Origin: Amphiura filiformis
Taxonomy: Eukaryota; Echinodermata; Ophiuroidea; Amphilepidida; Amphiuridae
Length of the DNA stretch: 64,000 nt
Reading direction: 5' to 3'
NCBI RefSeq assembly: GCF_039555335.1
Contig: NC_092637.1
Coordinates: 38,032,526 to 38,096,525 of the forward strand
Shown: in pieces, positions 14,901 through 23,100 of the stretch
How the letters are laid out: the number at the start of each line of letters is the position of its first letter
Position numbering within the stretch: the stretch's first letter is position 1
Notes under the pieces: generated by a model
What the model was told of the DNA's origin: nothing
Databases searched by the model: none
What the model saw: the letters and a program-made list of their open reading frames with translations, nothing else
Position numbers and translations under genes: made by a program

Positions 14901-15587
14901 TGCCCAAAATATTTACAATAACGTTTTTAAAATGTTTTCACGACCTTTATTTAACCCGACATTTAAATTTCATTAAAATGTTTTGTAAAAAACATTTTAA
15001 GAACATTTCTGTTTGCTGCATGGGTGCAAATATTTTAACATTATTTAAGTGTTGACAAAATAATTGGCCAAAAATGTTTGCAAAAATAGTTTACATGACA
15101 TTCCGCTAAACATTTTTAAAATATTGTTGTAGTGTGTTTTCATTAAAAAAACGTTTTAAAACGTTTTCATGACCTCAAAACGTTTTTACCTAAACCAAAA
15201 CCCAAAATATAACTTGTTTAAAACGTTTTAAAAACGTTTGTGTGTTTGTTGGGCTGTCTGTCATGTTTTGTGTTCAATAAACATTACTTTACATAGCTGT
15301 AAGATGTTTTAAAATCTAAAAAGTTTTACTGGAGTTAACCAAGTAAGTAAAAGTATGTGGAACACTCTGGAATGTTACTGGCTTACCATCTCCTTACTAT
15401 GGTAGTAACTAACTAATTGACGACCCTGATGACTGGGGACAAACATGTCCACCTTTAAAACAACAAAAACAAAAAACAAACGAGCAAACAAAAACAAAAT
15501 AATTACCTCATTTTCTATGGAGTTAGACTGTGAGAACAGAACGGCTGCGGAAGTCAAAGCCAAGAGAACGAAACCGATTGCTGTCAT
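838..15587 (-). CDS. Gene A: secreted CAP-domain (CRISP-like) protein, 3' exons beyond the left edge
   Basis: Seven exons on the minus strand fit one spliced gene: 15507-15587, 13407-13455, 12947-13082, 11264-11476, 8367-8488, 1615-1706 and 838-867. All have GT..AG borders and, apart from one indel, compatible phases. They encode a signal peptide, a pro-region with a KR dibasic site, the CAP fold (HNRGGQNMW, GHYTQ then IVW, VGCG, ICNY) and a CRISP-like Cys-rich hinge. EGF and ShKT exons, present in genes B and C, would lie left of base 1. CAP proteins are extracellular and disulphide-rich; roles range from proteinase inhibition to sterol binding and venom components, so the exact function here is unknown. 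The 12947-13082 exon is one base short in its CAP part, breaking the frame. Gene A is divergent from gene B and closest to gene C. Confidence 0.82.
1615..1706 (-). CDS. Gene A exon 6: Cys-rich hinge
   Basis: 92 nt, entering in phase 2 and leaving in phase 1. Encodes GNNGRRPYTKGPSCEGC followed by EPGESAWCFENKC, the pattern of the CRISP hinge (Y.KGP.C..C....C....C). Open throughout. The gene C counterpart is 3 nt shorter; the gene B counterpart is frameshifted. Confidence 0.9.
3162..3258. repeat. Perfect 30-bp-stem hairpin
   Basis: 3172-3201 and 3219-3248 are exact reverse complements (30 of 30), with outer TAATGGCC/GGCCATTA extending the stem. The loop is GC-rich (GTGGGCCGGAGGCCCTA). It lies beside the 3269-5610 element and is absent from the aligned site in gene C. 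Confidence 0.85.
3269..5610. mobile_element. 2.3-kb TTAA-flanked element with about 58-bp TIRs
   Basis: Begins TACACACTTATGACGTCGCG and ends with the complement of TACACACCTATGACGTCGCG; the inverted match continues through CGCTCCATTATTTTCCACGA. Both sides carry TTAA (3265-3268, 5611-5614), as for piggyBac- or Kolobok-type insertions. There is no transposase frame, so it is non-autonomous. Gene C lacks it: there the flanking text is nearly continuous at about 55756. It contains a nested element at 4715-5291. Confidence 0.8.
4715..5291. mobile_element. GGGACCTGAGA foldback element
   Basis: Ends GGGACCTGAGAGCAAATCAG and the complement of CATGAGAGCACATCAGACAT near 5265-5291, with long imperfect inverted arms. 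Relatives start at 22093, 23838, 26521 and 28247 (GGGACCTGAGAACACATCAG), some of them half-elements. Confidence 0.65.
5635..5885. mobile_element. 251-bp foldback element with 39-bp TIRs
   Basis: Left arm GTGATGCGATCAAGCTAAAT and following AGTCGGAACTCGG; the right arm is its near-exact complement (about 37 of 39). ATAT flanks both sides. The aligned site in gene C (about 55770, CAAATATTTCAAATTT) is empty. Confidence 0.8.
5936..6045. repeat. (AAT)n microsatellite
   Basis: Over 25 AAT/ATT units in intron 5 of gene A. Gene C has a much shorter tract at about 55816-55834. Confidence 0.95.
6457..6615. repeat. Long hairpin with GC-rich loop
   Basis: Arms of roughly 75 nt (AAATAAAGGGT, CCTTTACA, ATAATGTGTC, GCAGTAAAA, AATAATGGGT) around the loop TCGGCTGCGCCTC. 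Absent from the aligned gene C intron. Confidence 0.8.
6783..7023. mobile_element. TACCGTAAAA-family MITE (copy in gene A)
   Basis: About 240 bp bounded by inverted TACCGTAAAACCTTGTCTAC and its complement (GTAGACGAAATTCTACGGTA). The terminal TA at each end suits a TA target-site duplication, as in Tc1/mariner-type elements. Present at the same place in gene C (56742-57011). Confidence 0.7.
7024..8162 (-). mobile_element. LINE reverse-transcriptase fragment in intron 5 of gene A
   Basis: Minus-strand frames contain ALTLLDFSAALDLIDHD, SSYLKGRTQCIDV, HEGVPQGSVLGPLIF and YADDTQLYIV, the RT blocks of a non-LTR retrotransposon of CR1/L2/Rex-like type, and further on FYGESAFCNAVPVLWNYLP from the C-terminal tail. 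Stops and frame changes (for example between the two RT blocks at about 7985-8015) show it is dead. It starts within the RT domain (5' truncated), and a small TACCGTAAAA element abuts its 3' end at 7023. Confidence 0.85.
8367..8488 (-). CDS. Gene A exon 5: end of CAP domain
   Basis: 122 nt encoding IVWSTTNKVGCGAAFC near its start and NWWIVICNYSPG at its end, the CAP1 tail, VGCG strand and CAP2 motif (ICNY.P). It leaves in phase 2 at GTAAGT. Together with exon 4 it forms the family signature GHYTQ-IVW. The upstream intron contains an ATGCAAAT octamer also present in genes B and C. Confidence 0.92.
8593..11263. other. Intron 4 of gene A, no gene seen
   Basis: Includes a second copy of the TATAACCATCCAGCTTACTA block at 9575-9625, suggesting an insertion of about 1 kb at 8593-9575 relative to gene C, and a poly-G run at 10171-10187. 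No coding or RNA feature recognised. Confidence 0.5.
10150..10190 (+). repeat. G-rich run
   Basis: GGGTTGGGTGGGGGTGGC followed by an unbroken run of 17 or more G. It could form a G-quadruplex and is also a likely site of length error in assembly. Confidence 0.85.
11264..11476 (-). CDS. Gene A exon 4: CAP core
   Basis: 213 nt, 71 open codons, phase 0 at both ends. It opens YWDDNEANEAEQWAAAC (second CAP helix), then has the His-bearing GHNRGGQNMW loop, GWHFEYNWYNHD with the W..E pattern, and C..ICGHYTQ at the donor. The two His and the W..E Glu of the CAP cleft are present; the usual GEN Glu is Gln (GQN), as in many family members. Confidence 0.92.
12028..12250. mobile_element. TACCGTAAAA-family MITE, intact
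   Basis: 223 bp with near-perfect ends TACCGTAAAACCCCGTCTAC and GTAGACGGGGTTTTACGGTA, followed by TA. In intron 3 of gene A. A useful reference copy for recognising the interrupted copy at 44341-47324. Confidence 0.8.
12947..13082 (-). CDS. Gene A exon 3: pro-region and start of CAP domain, frameshifted
   Basis: Encodes GDGEDVKRQATG, with a KR site that could be a proprotein-convertase cleavage point, then AEKDAILNRHNELR, the conserved first helix of CAP proteins. At about 12983-12985 the sequence AAGGGCC has one base fewer than the AAGGGGTC of gene B. Reading straight on gives a TGA a few codons later. The length (136 nt) is one short of the 137 needed to leave in phase 0, as gene B exon 3 does. 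Either gene A is a pseudogene or this is an assembly indel. Confidence 0.8.
13188..13315. repeat. GA-rich low-complexity tract
   Basis: Purine-rich GAGAGA/GGAGG sequence in intron 2 of gene A. Confidence 0.85.
13407..13455 (-). CDS. Gene A exon 2: linker
   Basis: 49-nt exon encoding EFEQKWGVKNVVPDVL, ending in phase 1 at GTATGT and preceded by a polypyrimidine tract plus CAG. It has the same length and phase as gene B exon 2 (EFEQKLGVKTGVPDLL). It is part of the propeptide between the signal peptide and the CAP domain. Confidence 0.85.
14618..15253. mobile_element. CCCAGCAAACAC / AAACGTTT element
   Basis: Begins CCCAGCCAACACAACGCAAA and ends AAAACGTTTGTGTGTTTGTTGGG, full of AAACGTTTT and AACATTTT palindromes and GTCGGGTTATATAAAGGGTA blocks. 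A close relative lies at 49677-50328. Non-autonomous, class uncertain. In intron 1 of gene A. Confidence 0.65.
15507..15587 (-). CDS. Gene A exon 1: signal peptide
   Basis: 27 codons from an ATG whose complement is at 15585-15587. The protein begins MTAIGFVLLALTSAAV, a short n-region, a hydrophobic core and small residues suitable for signal peptidase, and ends SNSIENE just before a GTAATT donor. The same start context (ACCCAAATCATG) and the same donor are found in gene B exon 1. An upstream in-frame ATG exists, but the paralogue comparison favours this one. Phase 0. Confidence 0.85.
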
Positions 15588-15671
15588 GATTTGGGTCCCC
15601 GGTGGAAGCGGTTGTAACGATGTCAACGTGGTTCCAATAGAGAATGATGAAGCTTATAGACGGTGGAGTGG

Positions 15672-15765
15672 ATATATAGATAACATGTAGCGTGTGTCTC
15701 TCTTTTCTTCGAATTATTGTGCAGGTGGTGGTTTATAATTCAAAAGTTAATGGAATTATAATCCA
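15672..15765 (-). promoter_or_regulatory. Gene A promoter region
   Basis: A TATATAT box lies at 15672-15678, about 90 bp upstream of the ATG, the same spacing as the TATAAA of gene B. A block at 15723-15765, read on the minus strand as GGATTATAATTCCATTAACT followed by TTGAATTATAAACCACCACC, recurs upstream of gene B with one base inserted. No transcript evidence is available. Confidence 0.55.
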
Positions 15766-15937
15766 CCCCAGGCTTTTTGATCTTGTAGCGCACATGAAAT
15801 GGATATCATAGACTGGGTCTATTTGGGAAATATAATACTCATTTAGTTTGCGTAAAATATTATTTGTGTTAATTCGGTACGCTTAAATCGATGTCTGCCA
15901 TTTCATCGGGGTTTAAAAAACCCTACTCTCAAAAAGG

Positions 15938-16316
15938 CCCGGGGGGGGGGGGCACTCCCATAAATTCTTTGTACGCATGCGTGACCAAAAAAACAAGTAA
16001 AAGGGGTGTTTTTTTAAGGCAAGGCAAGTTACGCGAGTGACGCATTTAGGGTCTAAAAACACTGATTTTCAAGAATAAGGGTAGTTTTCTGAAACTGAAC
16101 AACTTGTTTAGGGTACCTTTTCAAATTTTTGGTAAATTACGAGTACAAAAATGTTGCATTTTTACTAGCCAAAAACTCATTAGGGGGTAAATTCTATATT
16201 ACATGAACTTAGTAAGGGGCTTCATTGGCTGGTAGGGTAAAACTCGTTTAGGGGGTGTTTGAAAATAATTTGGTCATGCATGCGTACACTGTCATATTTG
16301 AGTGGTCCCCCCGGGC
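15938..16316. mobile_element. CCCGGGGGGG foldback MITE
   Basis: Ends CCCGGGGGG...CACTCCCATAAAT and, inverted, CATATTTGAGTGGTCCCCCC; inner GTACGCATGCGTGACCAAA pairs with TTTGGTCATGCATGCGTAC. Internal sequence is AT-rich without a frame. Confidence 0.65.
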
Positions 16317-16319
16317 AAA

Positions 16320-18225
16320 AAGGACTTCAAAGTGCCTATATAACATTGATCGAACAGGGGGTTAGATTTAAAATACCATAAAATATACTTTTGTGCGCGT
16401 ATGACTTGTAACTACCAAGTTATTGGGGCTCAGCAATTCGAGGTCAATGAGCATGTTGCGTGTACGTTCATGTGGGAAAGTCCATACATCATCAAAGTAT
16501 GCTCTTCCTGAATTTTGAGGTGGTGGGTCTTTGAGAGCCGACAGCGTACCGGAAAAATTTGGTAATTCGGAGCTGTAAACGGTCAAAATCAGTGGTATTG
16601 CTTGGCTTTTTGTTGAAAATCGCTTGGGAAAACCCAGAAATGTGAGTGGCGTAGCCATTGGGGATCAAGGGGCCGGTGCCCCCCCCCCCATCCGTCGTTT
16701 CATGTAAGGCCGTCGGTAGAAGGAAGGATTGGGTGAACAAAATTTGGTGAACAATATACTATTTTGTTACACTGCTTAAGAGAAAAATTGTTAATTGATT
16801 TTAGGTTGCTAGCACATAACTTTTTTGTTTGTTTGTTTGGTTTGAGTTTTTGTTTGTTTGTGTCTTTGTTTCGTTTGTTTGTTTGTTTGTTTGTTTGTTT
16901 TGTTTTTTTTTGCTTCAATCCATCAAAAAATGTGCGTCAACAATTCTCAACTTCAGATGGAAACATAATATAAAACAAGATCATCAAGTTATGATCATGG
17001 AATGATACTATTTGCAGAAGTTTATGAGTAATGTGTTTAATCTTTTGTAATAAAACGTTTATGCAACGTTGCGGAATGTTTCAATTTGCAGATATCTTAT
17101 GTGTACACCTTTGCGTCACTAACGTTGCGAAAGATACATAAATCTTATCCCATTTTGAGTCTTTTACATTATACTGAACGAATTGTATGAAATTTTAGGC
17201 ATCTATGTGTATTCTATACAACTTTGCACAGATTGTATGTGTAGTACTTTCGTCGAGCTGCAAGTAGGTTAAAAAATGATGATTCAATTAAAACATACCC
17301 TTTGAAATAAATCCAATCAACATTTTCTTTTCTGTTTAATATTTTACAGAGATTATAATCTTATGAATTTATAGGCGCATGTGTGCATTTTATGCAGCGT
17401 TGCACAGTTTTCATGCATATTTGCATTTTGATTAACATTATAATTCCGTTAAACTTGACATCATCGAGCTGTAACTAGGTTAGAAACTAGGTTAAAAAAT
17501 AGCAACAAAGTTATTATGCACTTTCAAAGTTTATATATTTTATGTATCTATTTAGTTAGGTTAGAAAAAAGTCACATTACAAAATAGAGAAAATGGTGAT
17601 CTAGTTAAGATGTTTATTATTATGCAATATTCTTTGACAAATTGTTTAAATTATTCTTAGAACAAGTTGTGCTTAAGTTACATTATATACTAGTATTAAT
17701 GTGTTCTGCATAATGTTCTACAGTGTTCTACAATTGTTGGGTTAGAACTCACCGGTGTTCACTCTTTCTGGATATGTTAAGAAAGTGTTCCCAAAATAGC
17801 CATTATATGTCAACGTGTTCTGGGTGTGTTCTAGTGTCCTGATAATAACCCGGACTTGGAACACATCTAGAACACATTCTAAACACTGTCAGGCGCATCA
17901 TGTATTCTGCAGTTTTTGCAGTGCACAACAAATCTTAGGGGCTGTGCAATAATTATAAGCCTCCCCCACCCGGGGGTAAAATTTCCAAACCGCTCACCAA
18001 AAATTGCAAGCCTGCCAAAAATAGTTTACCCCCCTCTCGGCCCGCCAAAATATATTTGACCCCGCCCCTGTGTCATATGTTTGTAATGTATTTTACAGAT
18101 GACATTCTAACTTTAGTCAACTTTAGAAACAAAATAATAAGTTTCTGGTAAAACATAGGCCTACCAGTAAAAGTTATAGTCATCTATATGTAAATGCCAT
18201 TCTAACTGAATTAGTAAAATATAAA
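16320..18225. other. A-B spacer, left part: no gene seen
   Basis: Contains a C-run at 16680-16690, a (TTTG)n tract at 16822-16912 and, at 17937-18075, an inverted relative of the GGGGG-rich block at 22704-22995. The 17.0-17.9 kb part shows only loosely repeated AT-rich text. No supported gene. Confidence 0.5.
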
Positions 18226-18233
18226 AACAAGGC

Positions 18234-18383
18234 ACTTTCTGGTAAAACCAGGGATCGTGTATGGTCCCTGGTAAAACATACCAGTACAAAAAGTTTTACT
18301 TGAGTTTTACTTTCTGGTAAAACCAGGGACCGTGTATGGTCCCTGGTAAAACATACCAGTACAAAAAGTTTTACCAATAAGTT
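18234..18383. repeat. Two 75-bp tandem units with internal palindromes
   Basis: Units start at 18234 and 18309, each carrying CCAGGGAYC-GTGTAT-GGTCCCTGG, a 9-bp-stem hairpin, within repeated TGGTAAAAC text and close to the tRNA-like cloverleaf at 18497. Confidence 0.8.
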
Positions 18384-18496
18384 TTTATTCAATATCAGAG
18401 GATGCTTACATACATTCCCATAACACAAGGGTTCTGGCCTTGGTATGTCTGCCTTTTGTACACATGTGGCACAGTTGACCTGCATCCAAACGTACC

Positions 18497-18569
18497 TGCC
18501 TGTGCGGGGACTTGAACCCCGAACCTCTCGCTTGCGGGGCGAGCGCTCTAACCACTGAGCTACACAGAC
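18497..18569 (-). tRNA. tRNA-like gene or SINE head (anticodon position CGC)
   Basis: The minus strand folds as a full 73-nt cloverleaf: acceptor GTCTGTG with CACAGGC, D-stem GCTC/GAGC, anticodon stem CTCGC/GCGAG with loop CCCGCAA, T-stem CGGGG/CCCCG with TTCAAGT. A-box TAGCTCAGTGG and B-box GGTTCAAGTCC are present. The anticodon would be CGC, but position 33 is C rather than the near-universal U and the expected Ala G3:U70 pair is absent. Repeats flank it, so it may be a young tRNA-derived SINE head. Confidence 0.6.
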
Positions 18570-18890
18570 TGTCCCTGATAAACATGATTTAAGTCTAGTA
18601 CTTATGAATATTAGCAGTCAGGGTAAACAGTACAAACAACACAAATTACATACCAGTGTACGAGATCAATTAATGATGTTTACCCACCAGCCTAATATAA
18701 TCATATAAACAAGGAAAATGGCTTACGCATCTTGCACTGGAACATAGAAACATTCAAACATTTCAAACTAGCGCACGAGATTAACTTAATAATGCTTAAT
18801 CGTTATTCTTAATATAATCAATATACAGGGGAAAGAAGAATTACGTTAAGATAGTTAATCCCTGTCTTTAGTTCTTCTTCTGTTCCGTGG

Positions 18891-19650
18891 TACCGAGTGT
18901 CCCAAAAAAAAGTTACATGTAGATTTTTGAAAATTATCTAAATTAATGTTAACAAATATAAATATCCTTTTCATGACATAATCTATGTACCCTCTACTAG
19001 TACCCCTGTGAATGTCAAGTTCACAACTTACGTACTTAGCCCGCATTCCAGGCATTCCTGACCAAGCTCTACGTGACATAATGCAACACGAAGTTCATTA
19101 TCGCCACCGTGCATTTTGGCGGGGTACTTGAGTAGGCCGAGCCATAGCATGGCAGATTTAGTAGGCTATTTTGATAAACAAAGAATAAAACTTGTTCAGT
19201 TCTATTTCAGTCAAAATGTAAAACAAACAGCAGCGATTTCAAGTCAACAAAATCCAAGCAAGGTCTAAATGCAAAAGATTGTTATTTATTTCACTATGTT
19301 AATAACAGGAGATACAGCGTGCAGAACTGCTTTCACCAAAAACGTGTTCTTCTTTAATGACCATCTTCCTTAATTTTTACCAACAAGAGTCAAGAAGCAA
19401 AACTGATTTATTTTCAGTGTACAATATTTAATTTTGCAATATGTTCCTTTTGTGCAATAAGTTCAATAATGAAAAATAAGAGAAACATAAAAGATAATAA
19501 AGAAAAGATCTCAAACAAAGGTGTGCTTATGTTTAACTTTTGTTGTGCGATATTTTGATGGTTAGCCACTCGGGGCACCCCTGTTTTGTTCTACCATCAC
19601 AAAATGCGGTTCATTTTCTACATGTAACTTTTTATGGGACACCTTGTATA
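18891..19650. mobile_element. Mariner-like terminal repeats, about 760 bp
   Basis: Left GAGTGTCCCAAAAAAAAGTT then ACATGTAGA; right is the complement of AAGGTGTCCCATAAAAAGTT then ACATGTAGAA, with TA at both borders. The GTGTCCCAAAA end is typical of mariner TIRs. No intact transposase. Confidence 0.6.
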
Positions 19651-19918
19651 TGATGAGACAGCCACCAAAATATCTCCAATAGTGGAAAATGTTATTAGTT
19701 GCATTAAGGGTAGACGAGCTTTTGTGTTTGTTTTTTGCCCCCCCCCCCCCCACCAAGAAACCTGGCTACGCCCCTGTTATAGGGGCACCACTTTGGGGTT
19801 AGTTGCCAGCTTATACGCAAAACTAAAAGCATTACATTTTTCATTTATAGATCATGTCTGTGATATCCAGTTCATGTGCAACTAGGTCAGGTCGAAAATG
19901 ATTTTAAAAACATGGAAT

Positions 19919-20013
19919 GGATTATAATTCCATTAACTTTCTGAATTATAAACCACCACCTAGTGCACAATTACAACGGAGAAGAGAGATATGTACAATT
20001 TGTTGTCTATAAA
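19919..20013 (+). promoter_or_regulatory. Gene B promoter region
   Basis: TATAAA at 20008-20013 sits 91 bp before the ATG. The block at 19919-19960 (GGATTATAATTCCATTAACT onward to CCACCACC) matches the gene A upstream block, although the two genes are divergent and about 4.5 kb apart. This suggests a shared control element inherited by duplication. Confidence 0.55.
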
Positions 20014-20098
20014 TCCATCACCCATTTATTAGCTTCATCATTCTCTATTGGAACCATTTTGGCATCGTTTCGTGAGCTGTGCAACGAGGACCCAAATC

Positions 20099-20167
20099 AT
20101 GGCAGCAATCGGTTTGTTTCTCTTGGCTTTGACTTCTTTGACTTCCGCAGCCGTTCCACAGTCTGAG
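20099..20167 (+). CDS. Gene B exon 1: signal peptide
   Basis: 23 codons, MAAIGLFLLALTSLTSAAVP then QSE, ending at a GTAATT donor. It has a hydrophobic core and a small-residue end typical of secreted proteins. The start is supported by near-identity with gene A exon 1 on both sides of the ATG. Phase 0. Confidence 0.87.
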
Positions 20168-23100
20168 GTAATTACTTTGTTTTTTGTTTGTTCGACTTGT
20201 TTTCTGTTATTAATTCAAATCTGAATTTAAATAGGCAAGTTTGTTTCCCAGTCATCCGGACCATCAACTCAAGTTACTAAACGGTTCCATAAAAGCAAGT
20301 CCAGCGGGGAAAGTCCCCCTAAGACATTTTGGTATAATTCAAAAACAGCTTGATCAATTATCTTGTTGTAAGGTTTGAAACATAGACTGATTAGTTATGC
20401 ATCAAATGAGCGGGTTTTTGTTGCTACTTTTTGTTATCTTATTAAATTTCCGGCCAAAAAAGAGTTGCATTTTTCTACATAGGCTTTTTATGCTTCAACA
20501 TGTGTTTGACAGTTTTAAGTGAGTAATTTAATCAAAAAGAAGCATCTTTAATTTAATTTAATTTAAGGTTTTTTCTGATTTAGGTGTCACACATCAAAAA
20601 CAGTTTTTATAGTTCAGTGAATAATTAAAATGAATGCCGCAGTTTATTAATGCCTTTCAATAATGTATAGGTCTTCCTTCATGTGAGATGTCTTCCAAGC
20701 ATTGTTTTTCTCTGCTGTTGATCAAGCTGGTTCCCCACATGCTGCAGGATTTGCTGCAAAATCCTTTAAGGTGGTGTTGTCCCTCACTTGTCCGCTTGTA
20801 ACAAGTTGAGTCTTGATAACGGCCACCCATATAAATGAACCGTTCAAGAAGTGACCAATAGAATAAGTGTATTGGGATCAAGCATAAAAGATTTAACTAA
20901 AAACATATTAGTCCATTGGTTAAATTAATCAATGAACAAAAGATTTATCAATATCATTGAAGTTACAGTTGTTCTTCCTAATAAATTTAATTACAATGAA
21001 AAATATTGTTAAATTTACGCTTATTAATGCATACAAAAAGCCAATGTAGAAAATTCAACTTTTTGTTTATGTGTAAAATTTCACAAATGGCTATATGATG
21101 TCTCAGTGAACCATAACACATGTTTGAAATGTATAAAAATCAATCAATCAAAACTTATTTAGATAATAATAGGGACATATTAATTGCTGAATATATTTTG
21201 ATTCATTTGCTTTAAGTGAAAGAGGTCTGAAACCATAAGTGATGCATAAAAAGCCTATAGAAAAGTTTATAATTTTATAAATGGCTGTATTTTTCTCAGT
21301 GAATATAATAAAAGATACAACAAAACCCCGTTCACTTGTTAACTTGAGAATTGATCAAGTCGTTTTTGGATTATACCAAAATGTATTTAGGACCTTACTT
21401 TTTTGGATCCGTTTATTATAGATACATAATAACCAAGTAATATTTCAATATACCCAGAATGTCCATAAATTAATTTTACCAATACTTTTGGTTATGATAC
21501 TAGTAAATATTTTTGGATTTCATAAATTTTCTGAGCTATGTAGATTAAATTTTATTACGTGGTACAACCTTTTTTATTGGACACCAAAACAGGAATACAT
21601 GGTGTCCCAACAAAACGCAACCCGACTTATACCCCTTTTTTATGAGTTTTTTATATAATCAAGGGTCACAATTTCTTCAAAGGCATTGTCTTTGAGTATG
21701 TTTGCCTCAAAGATGGTGTTGTTGGCATTTTGCGTCTTTGAGATGTGACAATTTAGGTAAAATGAGTCTAAATCAAACTTGTTCACAACATTGACATCCT
21801 GCCCTCGATAATGCATGGAAAACATTGTTTTAATGGTTGAATCACTTTGTTCTGCACCCGAGAAATCACCAAAAGTGTAGAAACAGACAGAGAGCTACAA
21901 GAAAAATGATCAATCCGCAACACAAAAAGTATTCACAAATATCCAGAATTATTGGAGTTGTTTTACTGCTCGAGTCAATGAAATTGACCAAATTATGCCC
22001 GCGTAAATTGACAAAAGCGCGCATCAGTTACGCTATACGCAAAGTGCGGTTCGCGTAGTTGACTCGTCCAGCTGTGTGTATGCTATTTATTGTGGGACCT
22101 GAGAACACATCAGATACACATCAGTTTATTCATTGATATGGTAACATTTGGTTGATACTACTGAATTTGATATGAATAAATTTATTATACTTAATTGTAT
22201 AATGTGTATACCTTTTTATTACTTGCCTATGACATTTTTGTGGTGGGGTGTGCGGGTGTGAGTGTGAGGTATTTGTTTTTCATTTTGTGTATCTGTGTTT
22301 ATATATTTAGGCCCTTCTTTTAAGGGGGCACAACATTTTACATGCTTCTCCTTCTAGTTGTGTCTCCTCCATCGTTTTTATCATGTTTTGTTATTTGTAT
22401 GTTTTAATTTTGATGGAAATAATTGATTGATTGATTGATTGAATACAATCGAATAATCCATCACTTTTACGCGGGTTATTATGGGTAAATGACTTTCGAG
22501 ACACTCTCTCTATCTTTGTTTTCTCTTTTTTTTTTATTTTCAGGAGTTTGAACAGAAATTGGGTGTCAAAACTGGAGTACCAGATTTATTAGGTATGTTA
22601 CTAGTAATACTATATATGTATACTAAAAGTAAGGAGCAACTTAGCTAATAAAAACCACTCAAACATCTCTTTCTCTCTCTCTCTCTCTCTGGTGGGAGGG
22701 TAAAACTGGGGGGGGGCATTTTTGGCGATCTGGAGGGGGCAGGCAATTTTTGGCACGCATTCATGGGGCGCCTTTTAAATAAAACGCTCTAAAAACAATA
22801 CGGAAACGCTTAAATGTGCAAAGTTTGTAAATTGGGATCTCAAAAATTTGGCATGTGCAAAGGAGGGGGGAGGGGGCAAGGAATATTTTGCAGGCCGAGA
22901 GGAGGGCGACGATTTTTGGCGGGCCGAGAGGGGTGGGCAAGCGATTTTTGGCGAGCCATTTTACCCCCAGGGGCTCATAATTATTGCACAGTCTCTAAAT
23001 ATATAACAAAAACTGTCGTGCTATTTCATGCACTGCTGTGAGAAGCCCTCCAGCATTTTCACCTACCGTAAAACCTCGTCTACAAGCATATAGAGTGCTT

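Noticed and set aside
16368..16740. Overlapping open frames near 16.4-16.7 kb
   Set aside because: Low-complexity surroundings (C-run, TTTG tract) and no domain, paralogue or splice support.
18180..18485. 101-codon frame with an internal repeat
   Set aside because: The amino-acid repeat is the direct result of the 75-bp DNA tandem repeat; no other coding sign.
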